This document shows positions 1 to 10,642 of a DNA stretch of 64,000 nt, piece by piece (the first letter of the stretch is position 1; every line of letters begins with the position of its first letter). The DNA lies in contig NZ_BMEC01000009.1 of the NCBI RefSeq assembly GCF_014636295.1, positions 186,001-250,000 of the forward strand, given 5' to 3'. The notes under the pieces are model-generated. The model had not been told where the DNA came from. It searched no databases and worked only from the letters and a program-made list of their open reading frames with translations. This stretch comes from Marivirga lumbricoides (GTDB lineage Bacteria; Bacteroidota; Bacteroidia; Cytophagales; Cyclobacteriaceae). Made by a program: the position numbers and the translations under genes.

Positions 1-1
1 G

Positions 2-31
2 GAACAAAGTAAAAAACTTCAAGGCAAATAA
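2..31 (+). CDS. C-terminal tail of a truncated upstream gene (possibly YajC)
   Basis: The first bases are open in frame 2 and read EQSKKLQGK before a TAA at 29-31. In many Bacteroidota the gene before the YbbR-like gene encodes the SecYEG accessory protein YajC, and a lysine-rich tail would fit, but nine residues cannot identify a family. This rests on gene order only. Confidence 0.2.
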   Translation, partial: EQSKKLQGK

Positions 32-46
32 GATTTGTAGATATTT

Positions 47-1024
47 TTGAAAATTGTAGAGAAAATATTAGACGGGCTAAGCAACACGCTGTTGCCCAGT
101 TCAAATGAACGACTGAAAGTGGTAGTACTGTGCATAGTAACAGCTACCACTTTTTGGTTTTTCAATGCTTTGAACGATAGTTACACTACAAGAATAAAAT
201 ATCCTATTGAATTTATCTACCCGGATTCCATTTATATTCCGGTTAAGGAACTTCCTGAAAGAGTATCCATCAATGTTTCCGGTGGGGGCTGGAACTTATT
301 GAGAAAAACGTTTGGCTTTAAAACCGAACCGTTAAAAATTCCTCTCTCAGAACCTGCATCCAGAAATTTTATATTAGGCTCTTCATTATTTTCTACAATA
401 TCTGATCAGATTACAGAGATACAACTCAATTTTATTGAGACTGACACCCTTAAAATTGAGATTGATTCTATCAGAACCAAAAAAGCCAGAATTTTAATAG
501 ACAGTATTGGCATTCAGCTTAGTGAAAATTACCGTATAACATCTCCTATTCAAATTTCACCTGATTCAGCTCAGTTTACAGGGCCTGAGCGATTTATCAA
601 AAATATTCCTGACAATGTTTTAGTTTCTTTAGAAGACTCACAAATAAAGGATAATTATTCGGAAGAGATAGAACTCTCTACATTTGGCTCTAGTCTTGTT
701 AATAGAAACCCTGTTGAAGTACGTGTACAGTTTAAAGTAGAAAGGTTTATCAATCAGGAATTAATGATCCCTTATAGCACTATCAATCGGCCTGCAGATT
801 CCTCTTCCTATATTTTTAAAGACTCTCTAGCCAGACTTAACTTCCAGATAAAAGAAACAGAAGCCAGTCAGTTTAATTTGGATAGTATTCTGTTGCAAGT
901 GAATTACAGAAATATGAGCAAAAAAGATTCAATAGTGGTACCTGAGATTGTGAATTTACCTCAAGTCTTAAAAAACAAAACCATAGAGGTAGATTCCATT
1001 CATTACTTCTACCAGAACAAATAG
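47..1024 (+). CDS. YbbR-like domain membrane-anchored protein
   Basis: A 325-residue protein with one hydrophobic segment near residues 22-42, followed by a long extracytoplasmic beta-rich region with repeated patterns of the YbbR/CdaR kind (for example PIEFIYPDSIYIPVKELPER and the later VRVQFKVERF section). In Firmicutes CdaR regulates a diadenylate cyclase; in Bacteroidota the family sits with yajC and coaE and its role is unclear. An in-frame TAG at 38-40 leaves the TTG at 47 as the only reasonable start, because the next Met codon is far inside the protein. No clear Shine-Dalgarno sequence is present, as is usual in this phylum. The coaE gene follows 75 bases downstream on the same strand, so the two are probably co-transcribed. 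The family call is firm; the cellular function is not known. Confidence 0.8.
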   Translation: MKIVEKILDGLSNTLLPSSNERLKVVVLCIVTATTFWFFNALNDSYTTRIKYPIEFIYPDSIYIPVKELPERVSINVSGGGWNLLRKTFGFKTEPLKIPLSEPASRNFILGSSLFSTISDQITEIQLNFIETDTLKIEIDSIRTKKARILIDSIGIQLSENYRITSPIQISPDSAQFTGPERFIKNIPDNVLVSLEDSQIKDNYSEEIELSTFGSSLVNRNPVEVRVQFKVERFINQELMIPYSTINRPADSSSYIFKDSLARLNFQIKETEASQFNLDSILLQVNYRNMSKKDSIVVPEIVNLPQVLKNKTIEVDSIHYFYQNK

Positions 1025-1099
1025 AAATTCAGGTAAAGCGCTTTATCGGGTTAAACTTTCTTTTCTCTATTTAGCTGAGTTAATACTAAAAACTTATCT

Positions 1100-1690
1100 A
1101 TGAAAAAAATAGGCATAACAGGTGGAATAGGAGCTGGAAAAAGTCTGATTTGTAAAATATTTGAATTATTGGGTATACCCAATTACCCTGCAGATTATAG
1201 GGCTAAATGGCTTCAGGAAAATGACCCTCATTTAACAGAGCAAATCAAAAATAATTTTGGCCAAAACAGCTATACCTCGGATGGTAAATTAAACCGTACT
1301 TATTTAAGCGAACAGGTTTTCAGTGATGATAGCAAATTGAAACAACTTAATAGTTTAGTTCATCCAGCTGTAGCTATAGATTTTGAAGAATGGTGCAGAC
1401 AGCATGAAAATAAGCCTTATATTTTAAAAGAAGCAGCTCTTCTATTTGAAACCGGATCATTTAAGCAATTAGATGCTACTATTAATGTTCATGCATCCCA
1501 GGAGCTAAGACTCAAGCGAACACTGTCGCGCGACTCCCACAGGAAAGAAAGTGATGTAATTGCCATTATGCGTAAACAATTACGTGATGGAGAAAGGCTG
1601 AAACTTGCTGATTATATTATCTATAATGACGAAAGCCGATCAATTATAAAGCAAGTAATTGCCCTTAACCAACAAATACAATCTAGTTAA
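1100..1690 (+). CDS. coaE: Dephospho-CoA kinase
   Basis: Last step of coenzyme A synthesis: ATP-dependent phosphorylation of the 3'-hydroxyl of dephospho-CoA, in the cytoplasm. The N-terminus has the P-loop GITGGIGAGKS (residues 5-15), followed by the family's YPADYRAKWL segment, which stands where the usual substrate-binding D-A-D motif lies. The AALLFETGSF segment and the arginine-rich lid RLKRTLSRDS are also present. At 196 residues it has the normal family length and appears intact. It follows the YbbR-like gene on the same strand, a common order in this phylum. The call is secure from motif content. Confidence 0.95.
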   Translation: MKKIGITGGIGAGKSLICKIFELLGIPNYPADYRAKWLQENDPHLTEQIKNNFGQNSYTSDGKLNRTYLSEQVFSDDSKLKQLNSLVHPAVAIDFEEWCRQHENKPYILKEAALLFETGSFKQLDATINVHASQELRLKRTLSRDSHRKESDVIAIMRKQLRDGERLKLADYIIYNDESRSIIKQVIALNQQIQSS

Positions 1691-1866
1691 GTAAGGCATT
1701 AACTTTACACCTATGTGAGCATTTCAAGTATTAATTTTTACCGCTCATTAAACTTAAATAAAATAATAGCTGCTCACAACATTAATTATTCTCTTCACAT
1801 CAGCGAATTATGTTCTTTATATTTCTGGTTAAAATTAATGTTGCTTATTTTTGATAGATATCTCAT

Positions 1867-4128
1867 ATGAAAAATTGGATAGGATATATAATAATAGCTC
1901 AACTTTCCCTCGCGATAAATAATCTTTATGGCTTGCAACAAGATAGCTTGCAGGTGTTGCTCCAAACAATGGAAACCACGCAAGAGAGAGTTAATATACT
2001 TGTAGATAGCTGTCTGGCCAACAGAAATAAGAATGAGGAAAATATGCTGAAGTTTGCTAATGAACTCATTAGAATTTCAGATGACACCCTCAGTGTGTCA
2101 TATGCGTGGGGCAGTTTTTTTACTGGAGAGTATCATTATCTGAATGACCACTATGACAAAACTGAAGCTAATTTTTTAAAAGCTTTTGAAATATTCAGTA
2201 AACAAGGCAACGTAGCAGGTCAGGCAGAAGCATCAGCCTCTTTAGCCAATGTCTATTTCTACAAAGACAAGTATAGGTCTTCTCTGAACTTTGCTAAAAT
2301 TGCGCTAGATAAGTATTACGCAACTGAAGATTTACCTCAACAGGCTAATATTTTAGCCCTTATTTGCGACATATATACTTATATGGAAAACTACAACCAG
2401 GCAATTCAATATTGTGTGCAATCTTTGCGAATAAAAGAGCAGCTCGAGATTGAAAATGGAAAAGAAATCATTCTCAATACAATGGGGATCATTTACCAGG
2501 GTTTAGGCACTAATGAAAAAGCAAGTGAGTATTTCTTTAATGCCTTGAAACTGGCCCGTAAAAATGGGGAATCTTATAACCTTGCTACCACCTACAGTAA
2601 TATTGGCAACTATTATTTATCCTTAAATAAGAATGATTCAGCATTATATCATTTCCAGAAAGCTATGGAAATTGATTCAACAGCCGGGGATTCTGTAGGT
2701 TTGGCTTATTCCTACTTTGATGTAGCTAAAGTATACAGGCAACAGGAAGATTCTTTAAGAACAATCGAATTCCTACTGGCAGCTCAAGATTTAGCTGAGC
2801 AACAAGCTATGCCGGAACTTCTGGCACGGATTGGCCTTGAACTAGGCGATTTTTTTATTGATAAATTACTGTATCAGAAAGCCATTTCAGAATTAAAAAA
2901 TAGTCTCGCAATCTCTCAAAGAATCAATTCAAAAGGTATATTAAAAGATAGTTATCAAAAATTAGCTAAATATTATGATAAAGTAGGCGATAAAGACAAT
3001 GCATTGGTTTATATGAGACTTTATATGTTAGAGTCAGAGAAAAAATACCGAGAAGAAAATATTAAATCCATTGCTGAAATAGAAACACTTTATAATATTG
3101 AAAAGAAAGAAAAGGAGATTGACCTCTTGAGGAAAGAAAATGATATTAGGCAACTTCAATCAGAACAAAGGAAATTCTTTCTAATTGCACTAGGAATTGG
3201 TTCTTTACTTCTTCTGATCCTGATTATTATACTTTACAGTAGAAATAAATTAAAGAACAGAACTAACAAAGCTCTCCAGTTTCAAAATGAGGCCATACAA
3301 TTACAAAAAGCTGAAATAGAATCACAAAAAGAACAGTTGAGTGAAAAAGGAGCTATTCTTGAAGAGAAAAATAAGCAGATAACTGATAGCATTATCTACG
3401 CTCGACAAATTCAGGAATCTTTACTTCCCTCCACCCAACTCCTTAAAGCAGATTTTCCCAAATCATTCATTTACTACAGACCTAAAGACATTGTAAGTGG
3501 GGATTTCTTTTGGAATGCCAAAATTTTGGACAAGGTTGCATTGGCAGTAGTGGATTGTACAGGGCATGGTGTACCTGGTGCATTTATGACAGTATTAGCA
3601 AATAGTCTGCTGAATCAAATAATACTTGAAACAGGTATTTCCTCCCCTGACCTGGTAGTTTCTTTACTCGACCAAAAAATTCAACAAAATTTACATCAGC
3701 ATCAATTAGGAAGTCATAATACTGACGGACTGGACATTGGACTTATATTTATTGATCAAAAAAAAGGGATAATAGAATATACAGGTGCTAAAATTCCTCT
3801 ATTTATTGTAGCTGGCGGAAAAGCGACTACAGTGAAGCCTGATCGTTATTCAGTAGGAAGCTCCCAGGAACAGAATAAAACTTTTACAAAGAAGCAAATT
3901 CCTTTGGAAAAAGGGAGTAGTATTTATTTAAGCACAGATGGTTTCCAGGATCAGTTTGGGGGACCACACGATAAGAAATTCATGAAGCCCAATTTCTATA
4001 AGCTTTTACTTTCTCTTCATCATCTATCTGCTGAAGAGCAGGAAAATAAGCTGGAGCAGCAATTTCAGATTTGGAGGGGCAACAAGGCCCAAACAGATGA
4101 TATCCTCATTTTAGGAGTGAAAATCTGA
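1867..4128 (+). CDS. TPR-repeat membrane protein with SpoIIE-type phosphatase domain
   Basis: A 753-residue signalling protein. An N-terminal hydrophobic signal (1-22) precedes about nine TPR-like helical repeats (roughly 30-400; recurring A-xx-Y-xx-L-x-DY patterns), a coiled coil, one membrane helix (about 436-458), a second coiled coil (about 470-510), and a C-terminal PP2C-like SpoIIE domain (about 516-753). The metal-binding region shows DIVSGDFFW, VVDCTGHGVPGAF and STDGFQDQFGG, so the phosphatase is likely active. The domain order suggests that the periplasmic TPR part senses a protein or other signal and the cytoplasmic part dephosphorylates a serine-phosphorylated partner such as an anti-anti-sigma factor; that partner is not in the window. 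This architecture is common in Cytophagales. The gene ends 10 bases from the convergent glycosyltransferase gene. The function is inferred from the domains. Confidence 0.85.
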   Translation: MKNWIGYIIIAQLSLAINNLYGLQQDSLQVLLQTMETTQERVNILVDSCLANRNKNEENMLKFANELIRISDDTLSVSYAWGSFFTGEYHYLNDHYDKTEANFLKAFEIFSKQGNVAGQAEASASLANVYFYKDKYRSSLNFAKIALDKYYATEDLPQQANILALICDIYTYMENYNQAIQYCVQSLRIKEQLEIENGKEIILNTMGIIYQGLGTNEKASEYFFNALKLARKNGESYNLATTYSNIGNYYLSLNKNDSALYHFQKAMEIDSTAGDSVGLAYSYFDVAKVYRQQEDSLRTIEFLLAAQDLAEQQAMPELLARIGLELGDFFIDKLLYQKAISELKNSLAISQRINSKGILKDSYQKLAKYYDKVGDKDNALVYMRLYMLESEKKYREENIKSIAEIETLYNIEKKEKEIDLLRKENDIRQLQSEQRKFFLIALGIGSLLLLILIIILYSRNKLKNRTNKALQFQNEAIQLQKAEIESQKEQLSEKGAILEEKNKQITDSIIYARQIQESLLPSTQLLKADFPKSFIYYRPKDIVSGDFFWNAKILDKVALAVVDCTGHGVPGAFMTVLANSLLNQIILETGISSPDLVVSLLDQKIQQNLHQHQLGSHNTDGLDIGLIFIDQKKGIIEYTGAKIPLFIVAGGKATTVKPDRYSVGSSQEQNKTFTKKQIPLEKGSSIYLSTDGFQDQFGGPHDKKFMKPNFYKLLLSLHHLSAEEQENKLEQQFQIWRGNKAQTDDILILGVKI

Positions 4129-4138
4129 TGTTTTGATT

Positions 4139-5314
4139 TTATGCAGCCTTTGCTCTCCTGGCTTTTTCCCAAACTGCTGATTGCTTTCCTCTTACTAAAC
4201 GAAAGAAGCCCTGAAATACTGAAACATTCATAAACACAAAGTAAAAGGGAATAAAGAAGATTTTAGGTGATTTTTCCATCTTCTCTGTTAGCTTTCCAAC
4301 AGCAGCTAAAGCATAAAAAGCCAGCTGAGCTAATAATAAATAAACGTATATTCCTTGTAAATTAATCGCAAGAAAAATATTTGATAGTAATGCAGTTAAC
4401 AATCCTAAAGGAGCTAAGGTCCAGCGGAGCATTCTGTGCGATACATACTGAAAGCTAAGCCAACCATACTTAAAAACATTTAAAAGCGGCTTAAAAAGCC
4501 ATACCGCCTGTAAACCACCTGCCGAAATACGTACTTTACGCTTCCTCTCCTCTGATATAGAGGCTGATCCAGTTTCAATAGCATATGATTGAGGTTCATA
4601 AACCACTTTATATCCCTCCTGGGCAATTTTCATTGACACATAAAAGTCTTCAATCAAAATACCATCAGGCACAGGTTGCATAAGTTCTCTTCTTACTGAG
4701 AACAATTCCCCGGCTGCCCCTACAACAGTCTTAAGCTCTGCATCCCACTTTTTTAATGCAGACTCATACTTCCAATAAGCTCCTTCTCCGGCTCCAGCTT
4801 TATCAGACAAACCTGCTGACTCCACCCTTTTCTCCCCAGCAACTGCTCCCACATTAGAATCTTTATAATGTCGTGCAATATTGAATATAGCCTCCTTATT
4901 AAGAAAAGTATTAGCATCGCAAAACACGAGAATTGGTGAGTTTATCATAGGGAGGATTCTATTGATGGCAGCATTTTTACCTTTTCTTTCCTCGGAATGA
5001 AAAAGAGTGAGTCTCTCATTCTGCGCTATTAGCCTCTCACTACCGTCAGTTGTGCCATCAGTAACAAAACAAATTTTCAACTTGTCCGCTGGATAATCCA
5101 AAGCCAAAGTATTGGAAATTTTATCTCCCAGAAACTCCGCCTCATTGTAGCAAGCAATAATCAAACTTACTTCAGGCACTTCATTATAATCATAATATAA
5201 AGTTTCCTGCCCCCTAAAAAAACGATGTAATTTTACTAACACAAAAAGTAGAATAGGGTAACCTACATAAGTGTAAGTTATTACCACAATTGACATCCAA
5301 AAAATAAACTCCAT
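4139..5314 (-). CDS. Membrane-bound family 2 glycosyltransferase
   Basis: A 391-residue processive-type glycosyltransferase: one N-terminal membrane helix (about 2-26), a cytoplasmic GT-A catalytic domain (about 45-290) and three C-terminal helices (about 295-370). The nucleotide-sugar fold starts at VSLIIACYNEAEFL; the metal-binding D-x-N equivalent is at FCDAN (D133) and the catalytic ED pair is LIEDFYV (E222-D223). The canonical Q-x-x-R-W signature of cellulose or hyaluronan synthases is replaced by RKVRISAGG, so it is more like the broad poly-GlcNAc/EpsA-like group. It would use a UDP-sugar at the inner face of the membrane, but the sugar cannot be told. The gene stands alone between two oppositely oriented genes, with about 200 AT-rich bases upstream shared with the divergent adhesin gene. 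Confidence 0.82.
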   Translation of the reverse strand: MEFIFWMSIVVITYTYVGYPILLFVLVKLHRFFRGQETLYYDYNEVPEVSLIIACYNEAEFLGDKISNTLALDYPADKLKICFVTDGTTDGSERLIAQNERLTLFHSEERKGKNAAINRILPMINSPILVFCDANTFLNKEAIFNIARHYKDSNVGAVAGEKRVESAGLSDKAGAGEGAYWKYESALKKWDAELKTVVGAAGELFSVRRELMQPVPDGILIEDFYVSMKIAQEGYKVVYEPQSYAIETGSASISEERKRKVRISAGGLQAVWLFKPLLNVFKYGWLSFQYVSHRMLRWTLAPLGLLTALLSNIFLAINLQGIYVYLLLAQLAFYALAAVGKLTEKMEKSPKIFFIPFYFVFMNVSVFQGFFRLVRGKQSAVWEKARRAKAA

Positions 5315-5518
5315 GAATTATAATTTTAACTATTTCTGCAAACAAATGTACTAAATCTCGTTATTTAAGTCTATTGTTATATATCCTCATTTTATATTTT
5401 GATCGTATATAAAACAACTTCTTGCAGGATAATGTAATATTTTGATCGATAAATCACTGCAATTTAATATATTACAAGTAACATTTTGTAATTTTCCACT
5501 TGATTATAAGTTGTAAAA

Positions 5519-8500
5519 ATGATGTTAGTACATAGTTCCTTTAAAAGTACAATTTCCATCTTAAAGAAAGCCGGGTTAATGGGTTTTATTTTCTTTCAAA
5601 GCTTCTATTTATTAGCACAACCGGTTTTCGATAGTGACCCAGTGGAAGAAGCCACTTATGGTATTGAATATTTATATGAAATTGAAACGAGTGGTACGTT
5701 TTTCCCACCTATCATTGAACAAACTGGCATTCTACCTCAGGGTGTTAGCTTTAACAGTTTTCTTGACGTACTCAGTGGAGCACCTTTAGAAACAGGCTCT
5801 TTTGACATAGTTCTGGAAGCTTACTCTGCACTTAACCCCGGAAATAAAGCCTTTCAGGAATTTACTCTGACAGTTGCTCCTGCCGAACTTACTGTAACAG
5901 CCGACCCTCAAACGATCACTTATGGAGAAACAATTCCTGAACTTACTTTTACCTACTCAGGATTTGTAAATGGAGATGATCCTTCTGATTTGGATGTAAT
6001 TCCTACTGCAAGCACAACTGCAAACTCTACTAGCAGTACAGGCGTATATCCTATTACCATTACAGGGGGCTCAGATGAAAACTATACTTTTAATTATGTA
6101 GGTGCGAACTTAACCATTAATAAGGCACCACAATCTATCACATTTGATGCTCCCGCAAATAAAACATATGGTGATCCTGCTTTTGACTTATCAGCTGGTT
6201 CCAGTAGTGGATTACCTATATCATTCTCAGTGATATCAGGAAGTGCAAGTATTAGTGGAAATACTCTTACCATTTTAGGCGCAGGAGATATTACAGTTGA
6301 AGCCAGACAAAGTGGAAACGAAAATTATGAAGCAGCAGAGCCGGTTACAAGAACTTTTACAGTGGGGAAGGCTTCTCTTATTGCCACAGCCGAAGACAAA
6401 AGCACTACTTATGGATCCCCTATCCCGAGTTTTACTATCGCTTATTCTGGTTTTGCAAATAGTGAAACGGCAGCGGTTTTAGATATTCAACCTACGATAA
6501 GCTCTTCAGCCAATAGTTCAAGTAATGCAGGATCGTACCCTATTACTTTGTCTGGCGGGATTGACAATAATTATGAAATAAATTTAGTAAATGGGACACT
6601 TGTCGTTAATAAGGCCATCTTAACTGTTACTCCTGATAATAAAACGATTACTTTCGGAAACACCATTCCACCACTCACTCTCAGTTATTCAGGATTTGTT
6701 AACAATCAAAATGCTTCAGTTCTTGGAACTGCACCCACTGCAAGTACAACTGCTACTTCTTCCAGCCCTGCAGGAAGCTACCTAATTACTGTTTCAGGAG
6801 GAGTAGATGAAAACTATTCTTTCAACTATGTGAATGGTTCTTTAACTATTAATAAAGTAAATCAGACAATTACTTTTGATCCTATCAACAATAAAACATA
6901 CGGAGACCCGGCATTTTCTTTAACAGCTACTGCAAATAGCGGACTCCCTGTAACATTTTCTATAGTTTCAGGTAACGCTACCCTCTCTGGAAATACTTTA
7001 ACAATTACAGGAAGCGGAAATATTACTGTAAGAGCTAATCAACCTGGAAATGAAAATTATAATGCTGCTCCATCTGTTGACCAGACATTTACAGTGAATA
7101 AAGCTGTCTTAAATGTTGCAGCAGACAATAAAATTATAACTTATGGTAGTGCTATTCCAGCTTTAACATTTTCTTATTCCGGATTTGTTAATGGCGATAC
7201 TTTTGTAGGCATAGATGTAGCACCCAATATTTCAACCTCTGCAAATTCTGCGAGTAATGTTGGCACTTATCCTATTACATTATCAGGTGGAACTGATAAT
7301 AATTACAGTTTCAATTTTGTTAATGGGATGCTTACCATTAACAAAGCAACTGCAAGCGTAACAATTTCTAATCTTCTGCAGAATTTCAATGGTAGCCCAA
7401 GACCTGTAACAATAAACACTATTCCTGCAGGCCTACCTGTTTCAGTAACTTATAATGGAAGCACTCAAGTTCCATCAGCAGCAGGCACCTATAATGTTGA
7501 AGCTATTATTACCAGCAACAACTATATTGGAAGCAACTCTGCAGTACTCACTATAAATAGCGCACCTCAAAGTTCCGGGATTCCTGATTTCAATAAAAAT
7601 GAAGATGCTCCTCCCTTTCAAATTAATTTATTGAATTACATCAGCGATGCAGAAGACAATAATAATCAATTAACCTTTGAGTTAGTTTCAAATACCAATT
7701 CTGCTCTTTTCAATACCTTTACTTTGACTAATGCTACATTAAATGTTAGTTTAAAACCTAATGCAAACGGCAATACTAGCATAACAATAAAATGTACTGA
7801 CAGCAATGGTCTCTTTATTACTGAATCTTTTGATATAATTGTAGCACCGGTACAGGATGCGCCAACATTTACAAGTACTCCTGTGACTGAAGTGAACCAG
7901 GGAGAGCTTTATATATATGAAATCATAGCTAATGATGCTGATCAAGGAGATCAATTAACTATCACCAGTAATATTTCGTTACCTCCCTGGTTAAGCCTTA
8001 CCGCTACTGGTAATGGCAGAGCTACCCTAAGAGGTACTCCGGGAAATAATAATACAGGGCTTGTCGGCATTTCTTTACGCGTTCAGGATAACAATAATAA
8101 TTCTGCAAATCAATTTTTCGATATCAATGTAATAGATGTCAATGACCCTCCTACTTTTACTAGTAGCCCTAATACCAGCGCCACCTTAAATGCGCAATAC
8201 ACTTATAACATTACAACTAACGATATTGATGAGAATGATCAACTGACTTTATCTGTTATAAGCAAGCCAGTATGGCTGAATTTTACAAATCAGGGTAATG
8301 GCAGAGGCCGTCTACAGGGCGCACCAGGAAATGATAGCAGAGGACAACCACAAAACGTAGAACTCAGAGTACAAGACAACCGTGGAGCAAGTGCCACTCA
8401 ATCATATGCTATAGAAATTGATTTTCCCAATTCAGCACCACAATTTACATCAACTCCAGTAACCAGTGCTACGGAGGATCAGCAATATTCTTATACAATT

Positions 8501-10585
8501 ACTGTGAATGATGCTGATGATGACGATATTAATTTAAACGGAATAGTAATACCTGGCTGGCTCACTTTAACCCCTACCCCTACAGGAGGACGACTCCGTG
8601 GCACACCTACTAATTCTGATGTAGGCAACCACACAATTGTGTTGGAAGCCGAGGATTTTCTGGGACTGACAAGCACTCAAAGCTTTACTATTACAGTTCA
8701 AAATGTAAATGACGCACCTGTTATCACCTCAGAACCTCCGTTAGCTGCCATTCAAAATTCACTGTATACTTATACAATCACTACCTTAGATGTGGATAAG
8801 AATGATGAGGTGACTATAAGCATTGTTGAAAAGCCGGAATGGCTTAATTTTGATGGAGAAGCCACTTTAAGTGGTACACCAACTGCAAATGAAGTAAATG
8901 AAGGACCTTTTACTGTTGAAATTCTGGCCAAAGATTTAGCTGGCGCTTCAGATAAGCAGAGGTATCAGATTACCGTTAGAAATGAAAACTTACCTCCTAC
9001 TATAGACCCTATCCCTGATCCTGCCACTGTCAATGAAGACGCAATGGAACAAATAACTATACCCCTAACAGGCATAAGCGCAGGAGGGGAGAGCAATCAG
9101 ACAATTAGCATAAGTGTTAGTACTAACTTTCCCGGCCTTTTCGAAAATTTAAATGTTCACTACTCTTCTCCTAATACCACAGGAGAACTTACTTATCAAA
9201 TTAGGCCTGACTCTTTTGGCATAGCTACAGTAACTGTGAGGCTGGAAGACAGCGGCCCCGCAGATATTAATTTCTACGAAGAAACGTTTCAGGTAGAAGT
9301 TTTACCTGTTAATGATGCTCCAGTATTTACTTCACAACCGAAAGAAAAAATTCAGCCTGAAACCACCTATACATATCAAATTACAGGAAGAGATGCTGAC
9401 CCAGACGATGAACTAACCATAGAAATGCTAGTGGGTCCTGAATGGTTAACATTAACGGATGATGGAGACGGTTCAGCTTTACTACAAGGAAACGTTCCTT
9501 TATCTGCTGATAATGAGGAAATAATCTTAAGGATTACAGATTCTCAAGGTTTGTTTTCAGAACAGGAATATCAACTTCAAATCAATATAAAGCCCTCAAT
9601 TCAGAATTTTAGCATTTCAATGAAAGAAGATATCCCTTACTCAATCAACATATCTGAGTTTCAAAATGCCTACACTGATCCTAATGGTGATCCTCTTGAA
9701 GCCATTACAATTAGCTGGACAAGAGGATCTATTCAAAATAACGGGCAAAATATAAGCTCTGGAGAAGAGATAGCTATTAATTCTTCCACCTCAATTCAAT
9801 ACATTCCTCCTACTAACTTTTTTGGAGATGTCACTTTGCAATGGGCGGCCTATGATGGTTTTAATTATTCAGAAACAGCAAATATTTTAGTGAAAATAGA
9901 TTCCGTTAATGATAAACCTACTCTTTCAAATATTGAAACGGGCATTATCGAATATATTCAAGGCTCAGGTACAATTAACTTAACAGAAACTATTACAGTT
10001 TCAGATGTTGATGACCAGATTATTGATAGTGCATTTATCGAAATTGTTGATAATTATAATCCTGAAGAGGACAGGATTAATATTTCTAACCAAAACAACC
10101 CCAGCTTTAGTAGTAGTTTTGATGTCTCAACTGGAATTTTCGTATTAGCTGGGGAAGCTACCAAATCTGCCTATGAAACGGCTTTGAGAGAAATAACCTA
10201 TGAAAACATTAATGCCTTAACCAATGATACCCGTCTAAAAAGCATAAGCATGTCAGTTTCGGACGGCTCAGCCCTGAGCGAACCAGTCTTCAGGCAGATT
10301 CAAATCACGAATATTTTACCCGAGCTAGACATAGTAAATGCTTTTACTCCAGATGGAAATGGGGTAAATGACACATGGGATTTTGTTAACCTTGATCAGT
10401 TTGAGCAGGTAAATATTGCTATTTATAATTCATCAGGACTAGAGGTATTCTCCTGTAATACAACGGATTGTGAATGGAACGGAACGTATAAGGGTGAAGA
10501 GCTTGCAGGAGGAGTATACTTCTACTTAATTAATTTAAATAATGGAAGAAGAAAGTATGAAGGCTCTGTTACCATACTTAAATAA
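5519..10585 (+). CDS. Giant secreted MBG/Ig-repeat adhesin with T9SS type B sorting domain
   Basis: A 1688-residue surface protein. A signal peptide (about 1-33, ending LLAQ) is followed by four MBG-type repeats, each starting with a TVTADPQTITYGETIP-like strand, interleaved with two Ig-like repeats (QSITFDAPANKTYGDPAF and NQTITFDPINNKTYGDPAF). Several cadherin/putative-Ig repeats follow, marked by NDAD, STPVT and PPWLSL segments. The C-terminal ~100 residues (VNAFTPDGNGVNDTWDF ... ENGRRKYEGSV-like end) are the gliding-motility-associated type B sorting domain, which directs export by the T9SS. No catalytic domain was recognised, so an adhesive or matrix role is likely. The PorP/SprF gene lies 57 bases downstream, the normal partner arrangement for type B substrates. 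Two ATG codons stand in tandem at 5519 and 5522; either can be the start. Confidence 0.88.
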   Translation: MMLVHSSFKSTISILKKAGLMGFIFFQSFYLLAQPVFDSDPVEEATYGIEYLYEIETSGTFFPPIIEQTGILPQGVSFNSFLDVLSGAPLETGSFDIVLEAYSALNPGNKAFQEFTLTVAPAELTVTADPQTITYGETIPELTFTYSGFVNGDDPSDLDVIPTASTTANSTSSTGVYPITITGGSDENYTFNYVGANLTINKAPQSITFDAPANKTYGDPAFDLSAGSSSGLPISFSVISGSASISGNTLTILGAGDITVEARQSGNENYEAAEPVTRTFTVGKASLIATAEDKSTTYGSPIPSFTIAYSGFANSETAAVLDIQPTISSSANSSSNAGSYPITLSGGIDNNYEINLVNGTLVVNKAILTVTPDNKTITFGNTIPPLTLSYSGFVNNQNASVLGTAPTASTTATSSSPAGSYLITVSGGVDENYSFNYVNGSLTINKVNQTITFDPINNKTYGDPAFSLTATANSGLPVTFSIVSGNATLSGNTLTITGSGNITVRANQPGNENYNAAPSVDQTFTVNKAVLNVAADNKIITYGSAIPALTFSYSGFVNGDTFVGIDVAPNISTSANSASNVGTYPITLSGGTDNNYSFNFVNGMLTINKATASVTISNLLQNFNGSPRPVTINTIPAGLPVSVTYNGSTQVPSAAGTYNVEAIITSNNYIGSNSAVLTINSAPQSSGIPDFNKNEDAPPFQINLLNYISDAEDNNNQLTFELVSNTNSALFNTFTLTNATLNVSLKPNANGNTSITIKCTDSNGLFITESFDIIVAPVQDAPTFTSTPVTEVNQGELYIYEIIANDADQGDQLTITSNISLPPWLSLTATGNGRATLRGTPGNNNTGLVGISLRVQDNNNNSANQFFDINVIDVNDPPTFTSSPNTSATLNAQYTYNITTNDIDENDQLTLSVISKPVWLNFTNQGNGRGRLQGAPGNDSRGQPQNVELRVQDNRGASATQSYAIEIDFPNSAPQFTSTPVTSATEDQQYSYTITVNDADDDDINLNGIVIPGWLTLTPTPTGGRLRGTPTNSDVGNHTIVLEAEDFLGLTSTQSFTITVQNVNDAPVITSEPPLAAIQNSLYTYTITTLDVDKNDEVTISIVEKPEWLNFDGEATLSGTPTANEVNEGPFTVEILAKDLAGASDKQRYQITVRNENLPPTIDPIPDPATVNEDAMEQITIPLTGISAGGESNQTISISVSTNFPGLFENLNVHYSSPNTTGELTYQIRPDSFGIATVTVRLEDSGPADINFYEETFQVEVLPVNDAPVFTSQPKEKIQPETTYTYQITGRDADPDDELTIEMLVGPEWLTLTDDGDGSALLQGNVPLSADNEEIILRITDSQGLFSEQEYQLQINIKPSIQNFSISMKEDIPYSINISEFQNAYTDPNGDPLEAITISWTRGSIQNNGQNISSGEEIAINSSTSIQYIPPTNFFGDVTLQWAAYDGFNYSETANILVKIDSVNDKPTLSNIETGIIEYIQGSGTINLTETITVSDVDDQIIDSAFIEIVDNYNPEEDRINISNQNNPSFSSSFDVSTGIFVLAGEATKSAYETALREITYENINALTNDTRLKSISMSVSDGSALSEPVFRQIQITNILPELDIVNAFTPDGNGVNDTWDFVNLDQFEQVNIAIYNSSGLEVFSCNTTDCEWNGTYKGEELAGGVYFYLINLNNGRRKYEGSVTILK

Positions 10586-10642
10586 AATCCCTGTAAGTAA
10601 TAGCTCTCTTCAGTTTATCTGAGACAAACAAATGAAATTAAA

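Noticed and set aside
1846-1853. TATTTTTG as a promoter of the TPR-SpoIIE gene
   Set aside because: It fits the -7 consensus and lies 13 bases before the start codon, but no TTG stands at the required distance upstream.
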